NCBI RefSeq assembly: GCF_030996345.1
Contig: NZ_CP118747.1
Coordinates: 1,920,001-1,984,000 of the forward strand
DNA from: Acidithiobacillus sp. AMEEHan
GTDB taxonomy: Bacteria; Pseudomonadota; Gammaproteobacteria; Acidithiobacillales; Acidithiobacillaceae
Length of the DNA stretch: 64,000 nucleotides
Direction: 5' to 3'
The translations under genes and the position numbers were made by a program. This document shows, piece after piece, positions 26,774 through 35,713 of this stretch. Below the pieces are notes generated by a model that saw nothing but the letters and a program-made list of their open reading frames with translations, did not search any database and was not told where the DNA came from. Positions within the stretch are counted from its first letter, which is position 1; each line of letters begins with the position of its first letter.

Positions 26774-28377
26774 GTGGATCTTGTTCCATCCGCTCCAACA
26801 CTCCCGAAAACAGAGTGGTCCTTGCTGAGATAGATCCTCTGGCGTCCATCCCGCTTTGCCTGATACAGGGCCTGATCAGCGTCAGCAAGAGCGGTTTCCA
26901 GGTTGGTGGCAGGGCTCCATCCCACCACCCCGGCGCTGAAGCTCACGGTAATGGGCTGCTCCCTCTTTGTCCGTAACGGTCGCACCTGCAGAACCTTCTG
27001 CAGACGCCGCAGAATCTGTATTGCAGTATCAGAAGCGGCGCCCGGCATGAGAATGACAAACTCTTCCCCTCCGTAGCGGGCAATGGCATCTTCAGTACGC
27101 AAGCTCTGGCGCAGCATTTGAGAAAAATGGCGCAAAACTTCGTCGCCGATTTCGTGACCATAGTGATCGTTGATTTTTTTGAAATGGTCGAGGTCCAGCA
27201 GGGCAATGCTCAGGACGCCATGCTGCCGTTCCAATCGCGCTGTTTCCCTCTCGAAGGCCAGATGCAGTCCGCGACGATTGAGCAGGCGGGTCAGGGGATC
27301 CTCATGTACCAGCAGATTGAGCTGGGAAATTTCTTCCTCCATGTCCTGCACCCTGCTACGAGCATTTTCCAACTGTACCCGTGCCTCGCGCAGCGAAGTA
27401 AGGGATTCGCGCAGCATGTCCTGCAAACTGCGGCTGCGCTCTACCAGGCGGCCCACGAGCTGGCGAATCTGCGCTGGATCTTCACTCTGCGCGATCTCCG
27501 AGCTCAGACGTACGAATTCTTCATAGGTTTCGCTACTTCCTTCACTCAGGGATTCGATATATTGGAAAACGAGTTGCAGCAACTCTTCCAAGGTCCGGTC
27601 CACATCGTTCACGAGTACCCGGCGTTGCTCCTGCCGATAGAGCAATTCGCTCAAGCCGGAAAGCAGTTCCTGGGCGCGGAGAGCACTTTCGGGAGCCGCT
27701 TCGAATGCCTTGCCCAGGCTTTTGAGTTGTTCGCCAAACCAGGGGGTTTTGGCAAACCATTCGGTGCTGGAGGAAAAGAGTATATGCAATGCGCGGCGAT
27801 AGACATCCTGAATTTGTTCCTTTTCCTTCTCCTTTTCTTCCAGAAGATTCCAAAGATTTCGCAGCAATTCGACAAGGTCTTCGGCAGATGTAGTTGCATC
27901 GGCTACCAGCCTGTCGATGGCCTCGATGATGGCCTGTCCTTTAGCATCGCTTTCCAGCGGGATGGCAAAGCCGGAACGCAGGCCACGTAACCAGATCTGC
28001 TGAAGGCTGGCGAAATGTTTTTGGTTATCTTCGTCGCCAGCGCTGGCGCGAGTCGATAGCGCGCGCCATTGCCCGACCAGCTTGGCCATCATAGCAAAGG
28101 TTTCTGCGGCATTCTGTTGGCCGGTCAACAGCCGGTTACGCTGCTGAATTTTTTGCAAATGGCTGAGGCCGGTCTGGCTGCGGTCCCATTCCTGAAGGAA
28201 ATTGCCAAGGGTTTTCCGCCAATCATCGGGCAAAGCAGTTTTGGGCATGACCTTTTCGTCAGCACCGTATAATTTCTGGTACATATGGCGATAGTTTTCG
28301 GGATCGGCGGACAGATTTTCTTGCAGCAGTGTCCTCAGGACGGAAAGGCCAACCTCCTTCGGATCGAGTTCGGTCAT
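26770..28377 (-). CDS. Diguanylate cyclase with large N-terminal helical region
   Basis: Makes c-di-GMP from two GTP. Of 535 residues, about 1-340 are a mostly helical, charged region with no recognised domain, ending in a coiled-coil-like stretch (VQLENARSRVQDMEEEIS). The GGDEF domain spans about 350-515, with the active motif GGEEF and an inhibitory I-site RTED five residues before it, so the enzyme should be active and product-inhibited. No membrane helix is obvious, so it is probably cytoplasmic. A second cyclase lies 27 bases upstream on the same strand, and the motor genes fliL-motA-motB are divergent from the pair. Confidence 0.88.
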   Translation of the reverse strand: MTELDPKEVGLSVLRTLLQENLSADPENYRHMYQKLYGADEKVMPKTALPDDWRKTLGNFLQEWDRSQTGLSHLQKIQQRNRLLTGQQNAAETFAMMAKLVGQWRALSTRASAGDEDNQKHFASLQQIWLRGLRSGFAIPLESDAKGQAIIEAIDRLVADATTSAEDLVELLRNLWNLLEEKEKEKEQIQDVYRRALHILFSSSTEWFAKTPWFGEQLKSLGKAFEAAPESALRAQELLSGLSELLYRQEQRRVLVNDVDRTLEELLQLVFQYIESLSEGSSETYEEFVRLSSEIAQSEDPAQIRQLVGRLVERSRSLQDMLRESLTSLREARVQLENARSRVQDMEEEISQLNLLVHEDPLTRLLNRRGLHLAFERETARLERQHGVLSIALLDLDHFKKINDHYGHEIGDEVLRHFSQMLRQSLRTEDAIARYGGEEFVILMPGAASDTAIQILRRLQKVLQVRPLRTKREQPITVSFSAGVVGWSPATNLETALADADQALYQAKRDGRQRIYLSKDHSVFGSVGADGTRST

Positions 28378-28404
28378 GTGTCACAAGCCGCGCAGCAGAT
28401 TAGA

Positions 28405-29310
28405 TCAGCGGGATGATACGGCGGGTTGCGGCTTTTCGGAAGCCCTTACGACGCCCAATTTTGCCCTGCCACGCCCTTCCGCTTTGGCCTGATAGAGTGC
28501 TGCATCGGCGGCAGCAAGGGCCGTTTCGTAGGAGCTGTCCGCGGTCAAGGCGGCAATGCCGATAGAGATGCTCAATCCAAAGGACCTTCCGTCGTCAAAA
28601 TATTGGCGACTTGCTAGCAGGTGTTCGCAGAGTCGATTGGCGGTCCGCAGCGCGCAGGACTCTGTCATCCCGGGGAGAATCAGAATGAATTCCTCGCCGC
28701 CGAAGCGATACACGCCATCGTAGGGGCGCAGGGAGCTGCGCAGAAAATCGGCCAGTATCCGCAAGGCCTGATCCCCGGCCAGGTGACCATGCTGGTCGTT
28801 GAAGGCTTTGAAATGGTCGAGGTCGACGATCGCAACGCAGGCGGCTGCGCCCCGCTGCACCATCGAATGCTGGCGCCGGAGATCTTGCGCCAGACGACGG
28901 CGGTTGGCCAGGCCAGTCAACGCATCCGCTTCACTTTGCGCTCGCTGACGTTGCAGCAATGCATTCCAGCAGTCGTTTTGAAAGCGGGACACCCTCTGCA
29001 GAAGGGTTCGGTCACAGAGGTCATGTCGATTTTTTGACGATGCATCGGCGCGCAGCTCATGCAGTAGGGCGTGACATGCTTGTTCGAGCATAGACCATGT
29101 TCTCCGATCTTCTTCCCGGAGGCTTGGCTCAGGATCATGCAAAGCGCGCAAGAGACTCTGCTCCGCCTCCCGCGTGTCCATTTGGTCGAGCCACGCGGAC
29201 CAATAGACATTCCAGGCGTTGATGAGTCGATCCAATGCGGCGAGGACGATGTCCTGACCCTCATCGCGTAGCTGCAGGGACTTCGGTTTTTGCCAAGAAC
29301 GCTTTTCCAT
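28405..29310 (-). CDS. Diguanylate cyclase (second of a tandem pair)
   Basis: A 301-residue cytoplasmic protein. The first 135 residues are helical and of unknown function (contain LDRLINAWNVYWSAWL), and the GGDEF domain occupies about 140-290, beginning DALTGLANRRRLAQDL. The catalytic GGEEF and I-site RPYD are intact. ATG 29310 is preceded by AAGGGAAA; an in-frame upstream ATG at 29409 would add an unlikely N-terminus. It is probably co-transcribed with the longer cyclase downstream. The gene starts opposite a small ORF and fliL-motAB, which suggests shared control of c-di-GMP and motility. Confidence 0.87.
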   Translation of the reverse strand: MEKRSWQKPKSLQLRDEGQDIVLAALDRLINAWNVYWSAWLDQMDTREAEQSLLRALHDPEPSLREEDRRTWSMLEQACHALLHELRADASSKNRHDLCDRTLLQRVSRFQNDCWNALLQRQRAQSEADALTGLANRRRLAQDLRRQHSMVQRGAAACVAIVDLDHFKAFNDQHGHLAGDQALRILADFLRSSLRPYDGVYRFGGEEFILILPGMTESCALRTANRLCEHLLASRQYFDDGRSFGLSISIGIAALTADSSYETALAAADAALYQAKAEGRGRAKLGVVRASEKPQPAVSSR

Positions 29311-29438
29311 GAGATTTCCCTTCACCGTTGGTACGGGTCTACAAGCACAAGTCGTACCACCTTTTGCACCGAGGAATTCAAGAAATTCTCCGAGTGTGTC
29401 GCTATCCACCTCAATGGATAACTTCCGCGAGGTGAGGC

Positions 29439-29846
29439 GTGCTGAACAATTTGCAAGCAGGGGAGCGGTATGAGGGTGCCGGCGAAGCCGACGGCAGGAA
29501 TGACGCCTTACCGCTGTTCATTTTCGGCGTAGAACAGAGTTTGCGACGGGTACGCACGCGTGCGGGTTCTAGAGTAGCTTTGGAGCCTTGGCCAGAGCTC
29601 GCTCATGCCGAGCGGATCGTGCAGCATCAGCTACTGCAATTACCGAAGCACTGGACCAGAGAGCGGCAAAATCTTGCCGATCGACTATGTAGGTTACTGC
29701 TATTGCGTTTTGCCCATACCCGTATCTTTGCCGACACTTCTGCGCTGGAGCAGTGCCCAGCAATTCTTCTGGCACTTTCCCGGGTGTGGTGGGGGGAGGG
29801 TATGGCGCTGCGCGGGCAGGACGCGGAGACGCTTTCGCTGGGTTAG
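29439..29846 (+). CDS. Hypothetical protein upstream of fliL
   Basis: A possible 135-residue protein starting at GTG 29439, with GAGGTGAG just upstream. No domain was recognised. The middle part is arginine- and leucine-rich (ERQNLADRLCRLLLLRF), suggesting amphipathic helices; there is no signal peptide or membrane helix. It ends 50 bases before fliL on the same strand, so it may be the first gene of the fliL-motA-motB transcript. A short open stretch in another frame covers its last codons and runs into fliL, so a base error near the G6 run at 29790-29796 cannot be excluded. Coding status is uncertain. Confidence 0.4.
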   Translation: MLNNLQAGERYEGAGEADGRNDALPLFIFGVEQSLRRVRTRAGSRVALEPWPELAHAERIVQHQLLQLPKHWTRERQNLADRLCRLLLLRFAHTRIFADTSALEQCPAILLALSRVWWGEGMALRGQDAETLSLG

Positions 29847-29896
29847 CGGAAGGGGATTATTGGCAGGCATTTTTACGACAGGGAACGACACAAGAG

Positions 29897-30397
29897 ATGG
29901 CAGGAAAAGAAAAATCGGGCAAGGGAAAGATCATTTTGCTGGCGGTCATTGCCGTCCTGTTGCTGCTGATCGCCGCTGGCGGCGCCTGGTGGTTTCTCTT
30001 GCGTTCGACTGCAGCGCCGAGCAAGGCGCAGTTGCAGGAGCAGCGTGCTCAGCGAACCAAGTTTATCGACCTGGGTGAGCTGGTAACCAACCTACAAAGT
30101 ACGGATGGGGGCACGCATTACATCCAGGTGAAGGTCGAACTCAAGACCTATGACGCCGACCTGGATAAAAAAATTCAGACCTATCTGCCAGAGATCAGAA
30201 ATCAGGTGTTACAACTGCTTGCCGCACAACAGGCCGAAAAGGTCAGTGATCCTGCGGTAAGAACGCAACTATTGGACAAGATCAAAGCCGACGTCAACCA
30301 GATTCTGGAAACCGATGGTGGGGCGCTGTCTGGTCCCGTGAATCGCAAGAATTCTCCCATCGTGGCCGCCTACTTCAGCAGTTTCGTGGTTCAATAG
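29897..30397 (+). CDS. fliL: Flagellar basal body-associated protein FliL
   Basis: Inner-membrane protein that surrounds and supports the MotAB stator. The 166 residues begin with a lysine-rich cytoplasmic stretch (KEKSGKGK), a single membrane helix (about 11-32, IILLAVIAVLLLLIAAGGAWW), then a periplasmic domain with VKVELKTYDADLDKKIQTY and the final TDGGALSGPVN part. ATG 29897 was chosen because the membrane helix follows at once; the frame is open further upstream, but those codons do not look like FliL. motA follows after 12 bases. Confidence 0.85.
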   Translation: MAGKEKSGKGKIILLAVIAVLLLLIAAGGAWWFLLRSTAAPSKAQLQEQRAQRTKFIDLGELVTNLQSTDGGTHYIQVKVELKTYDADLDKKIQTYLPEIRNQVLQLLAAQQAEKVSDPAVRTQLLDKIKADVNQILETDGGALSGPVNRKNSPIVAAYFSSFVVQ

Positions 30398-30409
30398 GCG
30401 GAAAAAGAC

Positions 30410-31270
30410 ATGTTTCTCATCATTGGTTATGTGATTGCGCTGGGGGCCATTTTTGGCGGATTTATGGCCGAGGGCGGCAAACTTGCAGCGCTCATCCAGC
30501 CGTTTGAGGCGCTGATGATCGTTGGTGGTGCCTTCGGTGCCTTTTTTGCCTCTACTTTCCCCAGAAGTTTCAAGGCGGTTCTCAAGATGTTGCCGATGGC
30601 GCTCAAAGGCAGCAAATATACCCGCGCCGCCTACATGGAATTACTGAGCCTGCTCAACGAAATCTTTGGGCGCATTCGTCAGGGCGGACTGATGTCCATC
30701 GAGGCAGATGTCGATGACCCGCAGAACAGCGAATTGTTCAAGAAATATCCGTCGATTTTGGCAGATCATCATGTTTTGGAATTTCTTACCGACTATCTGC
30801 GGCTGATGGTTGGTGGCACCCTCGGTGCCTTCGAGATGGAAAATCTCATGGACGTGGAAATCGATACGCACCATCGGGAGCTGGAGGTCCCCATCCATGC
30901 CCTGACCCGGGCGGCGGACGGTATGCCGGCCTTCGGCATCGTGGCGGCGGTAATGGGAGTGGTCAATGTCATGAGCTCGGTGGATAAACCCCCCGCGGTA
31001 CTGGGCGAGCTGATTGCCGCTGCATTGGTAGGCACGTTTCTCGGCATCCTGCTGGGCTATGCCGTGGTCTCGCCAATCGCGGCGCGTATGGAAGACCGCG
31101 CGGCAGAAAGCAGCAAAATGCTAGAGACCATCAAGGTCTCATTGCTGGCGACCATGAATGCCTATCCGCCGCAGGTCGCCGTGGAATTTGGGCGCAAAGT
31201 CCTGTATTCCACCGAGCGTCCCAGTTTTCAGGAGCTCGATGCGCATCTGCGCGAGATGAAGAGCAAGTAA
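30410..31270 (+). CDS. motA: Flagellar motor stator protein MotA
   Basis: Proton-channel stator subunit. The 286-residue length and four membrane helices (about 1-20, 30-50, 170-190, 205-225) match the E. coli MotA type. Seen: AEGGKLAALIQPFEALMIVG near the N-terminus, the cytoplasmic loop HHVLEFLTDYLRLMVGGT, and PAFGIVAAVMGVVNVM in helix 3 with the conserved proline. The basal operon order fliL-motA-motB supports the call. GGCGGAAAAAG serves as ribosome site. Confidence 0.94.
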   Translation: MFLIIGYVIALGAIFGGFMAEGGKLAALIQPFEALMIVGGAFGAFFASTFPRSFKAVLKMLPMALKGSKYTRAAYMELLSLLNEIFGRIRQGGLMSIEADVDDPQNSELFKKYPSILADHHVLEFLTDYLRLMVGGTLGAFEMENLMDVEIDTHHRELEVPIHALTRAADGMPAFGIVAAVMGVVNVMSSVDKPPAVLGELIAAALVGTFLGILLGYAVVSPIAARMEDRAAESSKMLETIKVSLLATMNAYPPQVAVEFGRKVLYSTERPSFQELDAHLREMKSK

Positions 31271-31273
31271 GCG

Positions 31274-32209
31274 ATGGCAGAAGGAAAAAAAGACCAGCCG
31301 ATTGTCATCAAGCGCATCAAAAAAAGTGGCGGCAGCCACGGCGGCGCGTGGAAAATTGCCTACGCAGATTTTATCACCGCGCTCATGGCCTTTTTCTTGT
31401 TGATGTGGTTGCTGGGGTCCACCACCAAAGCGACACTACAGGGGATTGCGAACTGGTTCAAAAACCCGGAACGTGTCTCCCTCATGGGTGGACCTGGGAC
31501 TGGTTCGTCCAATTCCATACTGAATGGCGGTGGTAGCAACCTGAACAAAACGGTTGGACAGGTACAGCGGGGACAGGACAAGCAAGTGATACCCAGCCCC
31601 CAGCCGCCAGGGGCCGAGGCACAGGAGATCGACCGGCGGAATCTGGCGCACCTGCAGCAGGAACTGGAGGCTCAGATCCGTGAGAATCCGGCTCTGGCCG
31701 CGTTTCGCAAACAACTGCTGATCAATATCACTCCCGAAGGGCTGCGCATCCAGGTGGTGGATAGCGCCAAGAGACCTATGTTCCCCAATGGCAGTACCGA
31801 CCTGGAACCCTATGCGCGAGCGATTTTTGAGGCCATCGCACCCACTCTCAACACCCTGCCGAATCGGATCAGCATCACGGGGCACACCGATGCCTTGCAG
31901 TATCTCAACGGTGGCAGGGGGTATAGCAATTTTAATCTATCCGCAGGGCGGGCCAACGCAGTACGACAAGTCATGGTGCAGCATGGCTTGGCCGAGGCCA
32001 AAATTCTGCGGGTGATGGGGATGGGATCGGCAGTGCTCTTCGACCGTCAGAATCCCGACTCGCCGCTCAATCGTCGCGTGACCATCGTGGTGTTGAGCAA
32101 CGCGGCGGCCGATCGAATCATCAAAAATCAGCAGGCAGTGATGAATGTGAGTGCGCCTTCCTCGGCGAACGATGCGCTGCACAGTGTCGCCATCACTGGT
32201 TCGTCCTGA
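31274..32209 (+). CDS. motB: Flagellar motor stator protein MotB
   Basis: Anchors the stator to peptidoglycan. The 311-residue protein has one N-terminal membrane helix containing the essential proton-binding aspartate (Asp32 in YADFITALMAFFLLMWLL) and a C-terminal OmpA-like domain (about 170-280) with ISITGHTDALQY and NLSAGRANAVRQVM. The gene starts three bases after motA. The charged N-terminus KKDQPIVIKRIKK is typical of proton-driven MotB. Confidence 0.95.
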   Translation: MAEGKKDQPIVIKRIKKSGGSHGGAWKIAYADFITALMAFFLLMWLLGSTTKATLQGIANWFKNPERVSLMGGPGTGSSNSILNGGGSNLNKTVGQVQRGQDKQVIPSPQPPGAEAQEIDRRNLAHLQQELEAQIRENPALAAFRKQLLINITPEGLRIQVVDSAKRPMFPNGSTDLEPYARAIFEAIAPTLNTLPNRISITGHTDALQYLNGGRGYSNFNLSAGRANAVRQVMVQHGLAEAKILRVMGMGSAVLFDRQNPDSPLNRRVTIVVLSNAAADRIIKNQQAVMNVSAPSSANDALHSVAITGSS

Positions 32210-32308
32210 AACCTCGCGAGACGCCACGGACGCCGACCTGATTTTCCGATTTGCTTTCCTGTGTTACTGTCCCGATAAATCATCGGCAGTGGTCAGGAAG
32301 AAATTCGG

Positions 32309-33048
32309 ATGGCAGAGCCAGCGCAAGGGAGAATATCGATGACAGGTGAGCCTGATTCTCAGGAAGGTGTCCTGGTCGATGATGCAATATTCGAATATCT
32401 GCTGTATTTGCGCGAGAGTGGCGGCGCGATCGCGCTAAGCGACCCGCATCAAGGAACGCACGGGATCGGTCGGGTGCTGCGACTGTCCTCCCGGGGGTAA
32501 CGATTTCCTGCGAAAATTTCTGGGGCGAGCATGCCAGGGTTCTGGTCGCCCACTATGAGCCCCGACGCTCGGTCCATTTTCTTCTGCAGGAGGGCAAGGA
32601 AGAGGAACCGGGCCTGTGGCTCTTCCCCTACCCAAACCGCATTCAGATCCGTCAGGAGCGCAAGAATCTGCGCTATACCGTCAACAGTCCTGTACTCGCG
32701 ACCTGGTACGACCTCCAGGGGAAGGAGCTGGTTTCTGGGGATGTCGTTGACATTGGTCTTGGTGGGTTTCTGGCGAGCATTTATGTATCGAGTGAACAGG
32801 CCTTGGATGCCGGGACTTGTAGAGAAGGCGATCAGGGTCTGATCGTTCTGCGTCGCAGTGATACGCAGGAATGGAAAGGGCAAGCGGCTTTACGGCGGCG
32901 GGTTCCTCTCGATCCTCCCACAGAGGCGAAGCGGGTCGCAGGCGCCGCCGAGTTTGTCTTGCTCGGATTTGCCTTTCAATTTGCCAATTCGCAAGCCATA
33001 AATGAGCTGACGGATTTTTTTCAGGGGATTCTGGGCCCAGTTGCTTGA
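32309..33048 (+). pseudogene. Second YcgR-like PilZ protein, interrupted by a frameshift
   Basis: The first frame (ATG 32309, or ATG 32339) stops at 32500 after RLSSRG; the rest continues in the -1 frame to 33048. One extra G in the G5 run at 32493-32497 restores about 246 residues, the length of YcgR (GVTISCENFWGEHARVLVAH follows). The PilZ RxxxR region is RQERKNLR, but the second motif reads DIGLGG instead of DxSxxG, so c-di-GMP binding may be weakened. It lies directly after fliL-motA-motB, a natural place for a flagellar brake. Sequence error, decay and slippage are all possible. Confidence 0.68.
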
Positions 33049-33069
33049 TGCATCTTCCGTTCGTGGCAA

Positions 33070-33906
33070 TCAGTGCTGCAAATGGGCAACTGCGTGCGTC
33101 TTGGCAACGCGCCGACGTTGGACCTGGCGCTGCTTGGGCAACCCAAAGCTTTCCTTGGCAAAACACCAGCCGAAGAGTCCTACCCAGAGTAGCAGCATGA
33201 CCGATAGAGCAGCGACGAGGGCCGCTGCCGCGGCCTCCTGGAGAATATGGGCGAGATAGCTGATTCCTGCCTGCAGGAGCAGGCTGGCGAGCAGAAATAC
33301 CAGCCAGATACGTACGTTCCGCAACACCGCCAGAAAGCCGGCAAGAAGGGCGAGATAGCCCTGCCGCACCAGCCCCAGCACGACTGCACCCACTGAGAGC
33401 ATCAAAAATACATTGCCAAGTAGGGTTTGCGCATTCCCCAGACTGTTGCTGAGGAGATTTTTCAGCCACAAAGGCAGGTTTGCCCAGCCGCCCGTGTGTA
33501 AGGTTTTCAGCGTGGCCGCCGAGGAAATATGGTCATGTTCCAGAATTCCCCGCAGGTAATGGTGTAGCGACCAGAGTACCAGCAGAATGCTGAAGACCAG
33601 CAACGCCAGGACTATTCCCAGACGGAGCAGCGGCAGCCAGGGCAGATCGCGAAAGGCAAGAAGCAAGTCCTGTATTTGCCAGCCTCCCAATTCTACCGTC
33701 ATGGCAGTGGCAAAGATGAGGGCGGTTTCCAGACCGGCAAAGGGAATGGTCAAGATCAGGGGCTGGTGACTGACGTTGATCAGCATCAGCAAGCCCGAAA
33801 GAAAAATGAAAGCGACCGGCGCCTCCTTCTGCAACGCCCAGGACTCCCGGGTCCAGCGCCGGAACCATCCCGGTGGCACGGAATGCGGCTGCAGGGTCGA
33901 GGCCAA
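33070..33906 (-). CDS. Polytopic membrane protein of unknown function
   Basis: A 278-residue hydrophobic protein with about six membrane helices, for example FIFLSGLLMLINV, LLRLGIVLALLVFSILLVLW, VFLMLSVGAVVLGLV and ALVAALSVMLLLWVGLF, ending in a basic tail with several histidines. I do not recognise the family. The TTG start at 33906 was chosen because it lies one base after the xseA stop and has GGAGG at good spacing; it is probably translationally coupled to xseA. Confidence 0.6.
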   Translation of the reverse strand: MASTLQPHSVPPGWFRRWTRESWALQKEAPVAFIFLSGLLMLINVSHQPLILTIPFAGLETALIFATAMTVELGGWQIQDLLLAFRDLPWLPLLRLGIVLALLVFSILLVLWSLHHYLRGILEHDHISSAATLKTLHTGGWANLPLWLKNLLSNSLGNAQTLLGNVFLMLSVGAVVLGLVRQGYLALLAGFLAVLRNVRIWLVFLLASLLLQAGISYLAHILQEAAAAALVAALSVMLLLWVGLFGWCFAKESFGLPKQRQVQRRRVAKTHAVAHLQH

Positions 33907-33907
33907 T

Positions 33908-35248
33908 CTATTCCTCCCGCTCCAGCACTTGGCTGTACAGACGCCCGCGCCAGAGCTGCACATCGATACACGCACCCACTGCCACACCGGCGCTGCTGCG
34001 CAGCACGACACCTTGGCTGTCACGGACGATGGCGTAGCCCCGTTCCAGAACCGCCGTTGGATTCAGGGCCAGCAGCCGCAAGCGGTGCCGATCCAGCTCT
34101 TGTTCCCGCTGTTCCAGCTGGCGCTGAATAGCCAGACGCAGACGATCCCGCGACCGCGCGGTATGGTCCAGGTAGTAGTCGATAGCTTGGCGGGGATCAA
34201 GGCGACGCAGGCGAGCACGGAGGGCGCCCTGGCGTTGTTCTGAACGCATCAGATGCACCCGCATCTCCCGGCGCAGGCGGCTGCGCAGCAGCGTTAGCTC
34301 TCGCTCCTGCTGCTGCAGGGACGAGAGGGGATTGCGCAGGCGGGCGCGCAGGTAGTCGAGGCTCAATGTCGCTTCGCGCAAGTGGCGTTCGATGCTGTGT
34401 CGCAGCCGCTGGCGTTGGTTGCGAATTCGCTGCGCCCATTCCTCGCGATCCGGGCTGATCTGTTCGGCGGCAGCGGTGGGTGTTGCGGCGCGCCAGTCGG
34501 CCACGAAGTCGGCAATGGTAAAGTCGATTTCATGGCCAATGCCGGTTACCACCGGTAGGGTGCTGGCATGGATGGCGCGGGCGATGCGTTCGTCATTGAA
34601 GCACCATAGGTCTTCGGCACTACCGCCACCGCGGGCCAGAATGATGAGGTCCTCCGTTGCTCGTCGATTGGCACTCTCCAACGCAGCCACGATCTGCGCT
34701 GCCGCCGCGTCCCCCTGCACCTGCACTGGATAGAGCAGAAGTTCCAGCAGGGGCCAGCGCTTGGCCAGAGTGACGCGGATGTCGTGCCAAGCGGCTCCCG
34801 TCGCCGAGGTGATCACCGCCACCCGCCGCGGATGTTGCGGCAGCGGCTGTTTGTGTTCGTTGGCGAAGAGCCCCTCGGCGGCGAGCTTGTCCTTGATGCG
34901 CTGAAATTCGGCAGCCAGATTGCCGGCGCCCAATTCTTCCATCTGCTCGACGATGAGCTGAAATTCGCCGCGTCCCTCATACAGGGTCGGCTGGGCGATG
35001 ACCTGCACCTGCTGCCCATCGCGCGGGCGCCAGGATTGCAGCCCATTGCGGTTGCGAAACATGGCGCAACGCACCTGCGCCTGGGCATCCTTGAGGGAAA
35101 AATACCAGTGCCCGGAACTGGGGCAGGCAAAATTGGAAATCTCGCCCTCCACCCGCAGCGGTGGAAAATTTCCCTCGATGATCTCCCGCACGGCACTGTT
35201 GAGGTCGCTCACGCGGAGAACCGGCAGCGACGTGGCGAACTCGCTCAT
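33908..35248 (-). CDS. xseA: Exodeoxyribonuclease VII large subunit
   Basis: Degrades single-stranded DNA with the small subunit XseB. The 446-residue protein has an N-terminal OB-fold (about 10-110, LRVEGEISNFACPSSGHWYF and VRCAMFRNR) and a catalytic region with VITSATGAAWHDI, DLIILARGGGSAEDLWCFNDE and PVVTGIGHEIDFTIADF. The C-terminal coiled coil is long and arginine-rich. ATG 35248 has GAGGA upstream. The partner xseB is not in this window. Confidence 0.95.
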   Translation of the reverse strand: MSEFATSLPVLRVSDLNSAVREIIEGNFPPLRVEGEISNFACPSSGHWYFSLKDAQAQVRCAMFRNRNGLQSWRPRDGQQVQVIAQPTLYEGRGEFQLIVEQMEELGAGNLAAEFQRIKDKLAAEGLFANEHKQPLPQHPRRVAVITSATGAAWHDIRVTLAKRWPLLELLLYPVQVQGDAAAAQIVAALESANRRATEDLIILARGGGSAEDLWCFNDERIARAIHASTLPVVTGIGHEIDFTIADFVADWRAATPTAAAEQISPDREEWAQRIRNQRQRLRHSIERHLREATLSLDYLRARLRNPLSSLQQQERELTLLRSRLRREMRVHLMRSEQRQGALRARLRRLDPRQAIDYYLDHTARSRDRLRLAIQRQLEQREQELDRHRLRLLALNPTAVLERGYAIVRDSQGVVLRSSAGVAVGACIDVQLWRGRLYSQVLEREE

Positions 35249-35332
35249 TCGTCCTCGGCTATCAGGATTTTCCTTGACCTTACGGGGAGCGGGACTTAAG
35301 GTCAACCTACACTCGCTAGACAAGGAGGCCGT

Positions 35333-35713
35333 ATGGCCGTGGTAGAATTGACGCAGGAAAACTTCGAACAGCTCATTACCGGCAATGAATTGGTGCTGGT
35401 GGACTTCTGGGCGCCCTGGTGTGCCCCGTGCCGGGCTTTCGCGCCCATCTTCGAGGCCGCTGCCGAGAAGTATCCCGATGTCGTCTTTGGCAAGGTCAAT
35501 ACCGATGAAGAACAGGAATTGGCGAGTGCCTTTCAGATCCGTTCCATTCCCACTTTGACGATTTTCCGCCAACAGATCGGTATTTTTTCGCAGGCGGGCT
35601 CCTTACCGGCCAGCGCCCTCGATCAGGTCATCGAACAGGCCAAGGCCCTTGATATGGATCAGGTGCGGGCGGAGATTGCCGCGCAGCAGCAGGAAGGCGG
35701 CGCACCGCACTAA
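35333..35713 (+). CDS. Thioredoxin-like protein
   Basis: A 126-residue thioredoxin-fold protein with active site WCAPC (residues 29-33) in the context VLVDFWAPWCAPCRAF, and the cis-proline segment SIPTLTIF. The redox motif differs from the classical WCGPC by Ala for Gly, so its redox potential may differ from TrxA; it may be a secondary thioredoxin. No signal peptide is seen, so it should be cytoplasmic. Its end overlaps by four bases a small gene on the opposite strand. Confidence 0.88.
   Translation: MAVVELTQENFEQLITGNELVLVDFWAPWCAPCRAFAPIFEAAAEKYPDVVFGKVNTDEEQELASAFQIRSIPTLTIFRQQIGIFSQAGSLPASALDQVIEQAKALDMDQVRAEIAAQQQEGGAPH

Noticed and set aside
29753-29896. N-terminal extension of FliL, open in frame upstream of ATG 29897
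   Set aside because: The extension has no FliL similarity, and the membrane helix follows naturally from 29897. It might belong to a misread end of the upstream small ORF, but this cannot be shown.
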